From an uncultured Eubacteriales bacterium (GTDB lineage Bacteria; Bacillota; Clostridia; Oscillospirales; Acutalibacteraceae), in assembly GCA_900317815.1 (NCBI GenBank), contig ONIC01000108.1:1-35034 (forward strand): a stretch of DNA of 35,034 bases, read 5' to 3'. The notes below the pieces were generated by a model that searched no databases, was not told the origin of the DNA, and was given only the letters and a program-made list of their open reading frames with translations. Each line of letters opens with the position of its first letter. Position 1 is the stretch's first letter. Positions 34,927 through 35,034 of this stretch are shown here, in pieces. Made by a program: the position numbers and the translations under genes.

Positions 34927-35034
34927 TTATGTGTAGTTCTGCGCCTTTGATACGCAGTGAATAATGAAGACTGAAAAGTGAATAATCTCGGAGTCGCTGT
35001 CGCTCCTGATTTATATTGACATACAGAATTGCAT
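34927..35034 (+). other. Intergenic end of window with short repeats and a small hairpin
   Basis: GTGAATAAT occurs twice (34959-34967 and 34978-34986), followed by GGAGTCGCTGTCGCTCC (34990-35006), which can fold with a 5-bp stem. Such degenerate A/T repeats with a small hairpin resemble dispersed intergenic repeats seen in clostridial genomes. No terminator with a T run is visible after rlmH. Confidence 0.4.

Overview
The window looks like chromosomal housekeeping DNA from a Gram-positive, spore-forming clostridium, most like a Ruminococcus-type member of the Oscillospiraceae. This is inferred from gene content: a forespore sigma factor (sigG), a complete ctsR-mcsA-mcsB-clpC operon with CtsR boxes, dnaG followed by sigA, walJ followed by rlmH, and a secreted serpin carrying a dockerin, the cellulosome-docking module typical of fibre-degrading ruminococci and clostridia. 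I see no prophage, insertion sequence, CRISPR array, rRNA or tRNA.

Layout. 1-4.4 kb (+): an ABC-F ATPase, RmuC and sporulation sigma factor SigG; the sigG ribosome binding site and TTG start lie inside a terminator-like hairpin. 4.4-7.4 kb (-): a dockerin-serpin, then an ECF sigma factor overlapping a membrane partner that is probably its anti-sigma factor. 7.5-8.5 kb (+): a stand-alone Mrr-type restriction endonuclease, AT-richer than its surroundings, with its own promoter. 8.5-16.5 kb (+): a strong promoter with an overlapping palindrome, then rpoB and rpoC. 16.5-17.6 kb (+): a cyclophilin lipoprotein. 17.7-22.5 kb (-): a 1613-residue protein I do not recognise, built from four copies of a ~70-residue domain joined by Pro/Ala linkers, a Cys4 zinc-ribbon-like motif, SseB-like segments, a long charged Ala/Glu/Lys helix region and disordered linkers. 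22.8-23.4 kb (+): an ArsR-type regulator with a perfect consensus promoter and an inverted-repeat operator candidate. 23.6-28.4 kb (+): the CtsR-controlled protein quality-control operon. 28.4-31.9 kb (+): dnaG, sigA and a small zincin-like protein. 31.9-34.9 kb (+): murA behind an attenuator-like leader, then walJ and rlmH.

How the genes work together. RNA polymerase (rpoBC), its vegetative sigma factor (sigA), a forespore sigma factor (sigG) and an ECF sigma/anti-sigma pair make transcription a main theme. CtsR represses an operon whose products (McsA/McsB arginine kinase and ClpC unfoldase) mark and unfold damaged proteins. MurA, WalJ and RlmH serve wall synthesis and ribosome maturation.

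The best candidates for something undescribed are the 1613-residue modular protein, the sigG leader, the extended CtsR operator region with a 10-bp-phased array, and the murA leader. Several starts were moved to the codon best placed behind a ribosome binding site: mrr, the cyclophilin, the large protein, the ArsR regulator, ctsR, mcsB, dnaG, the zincin and murA.
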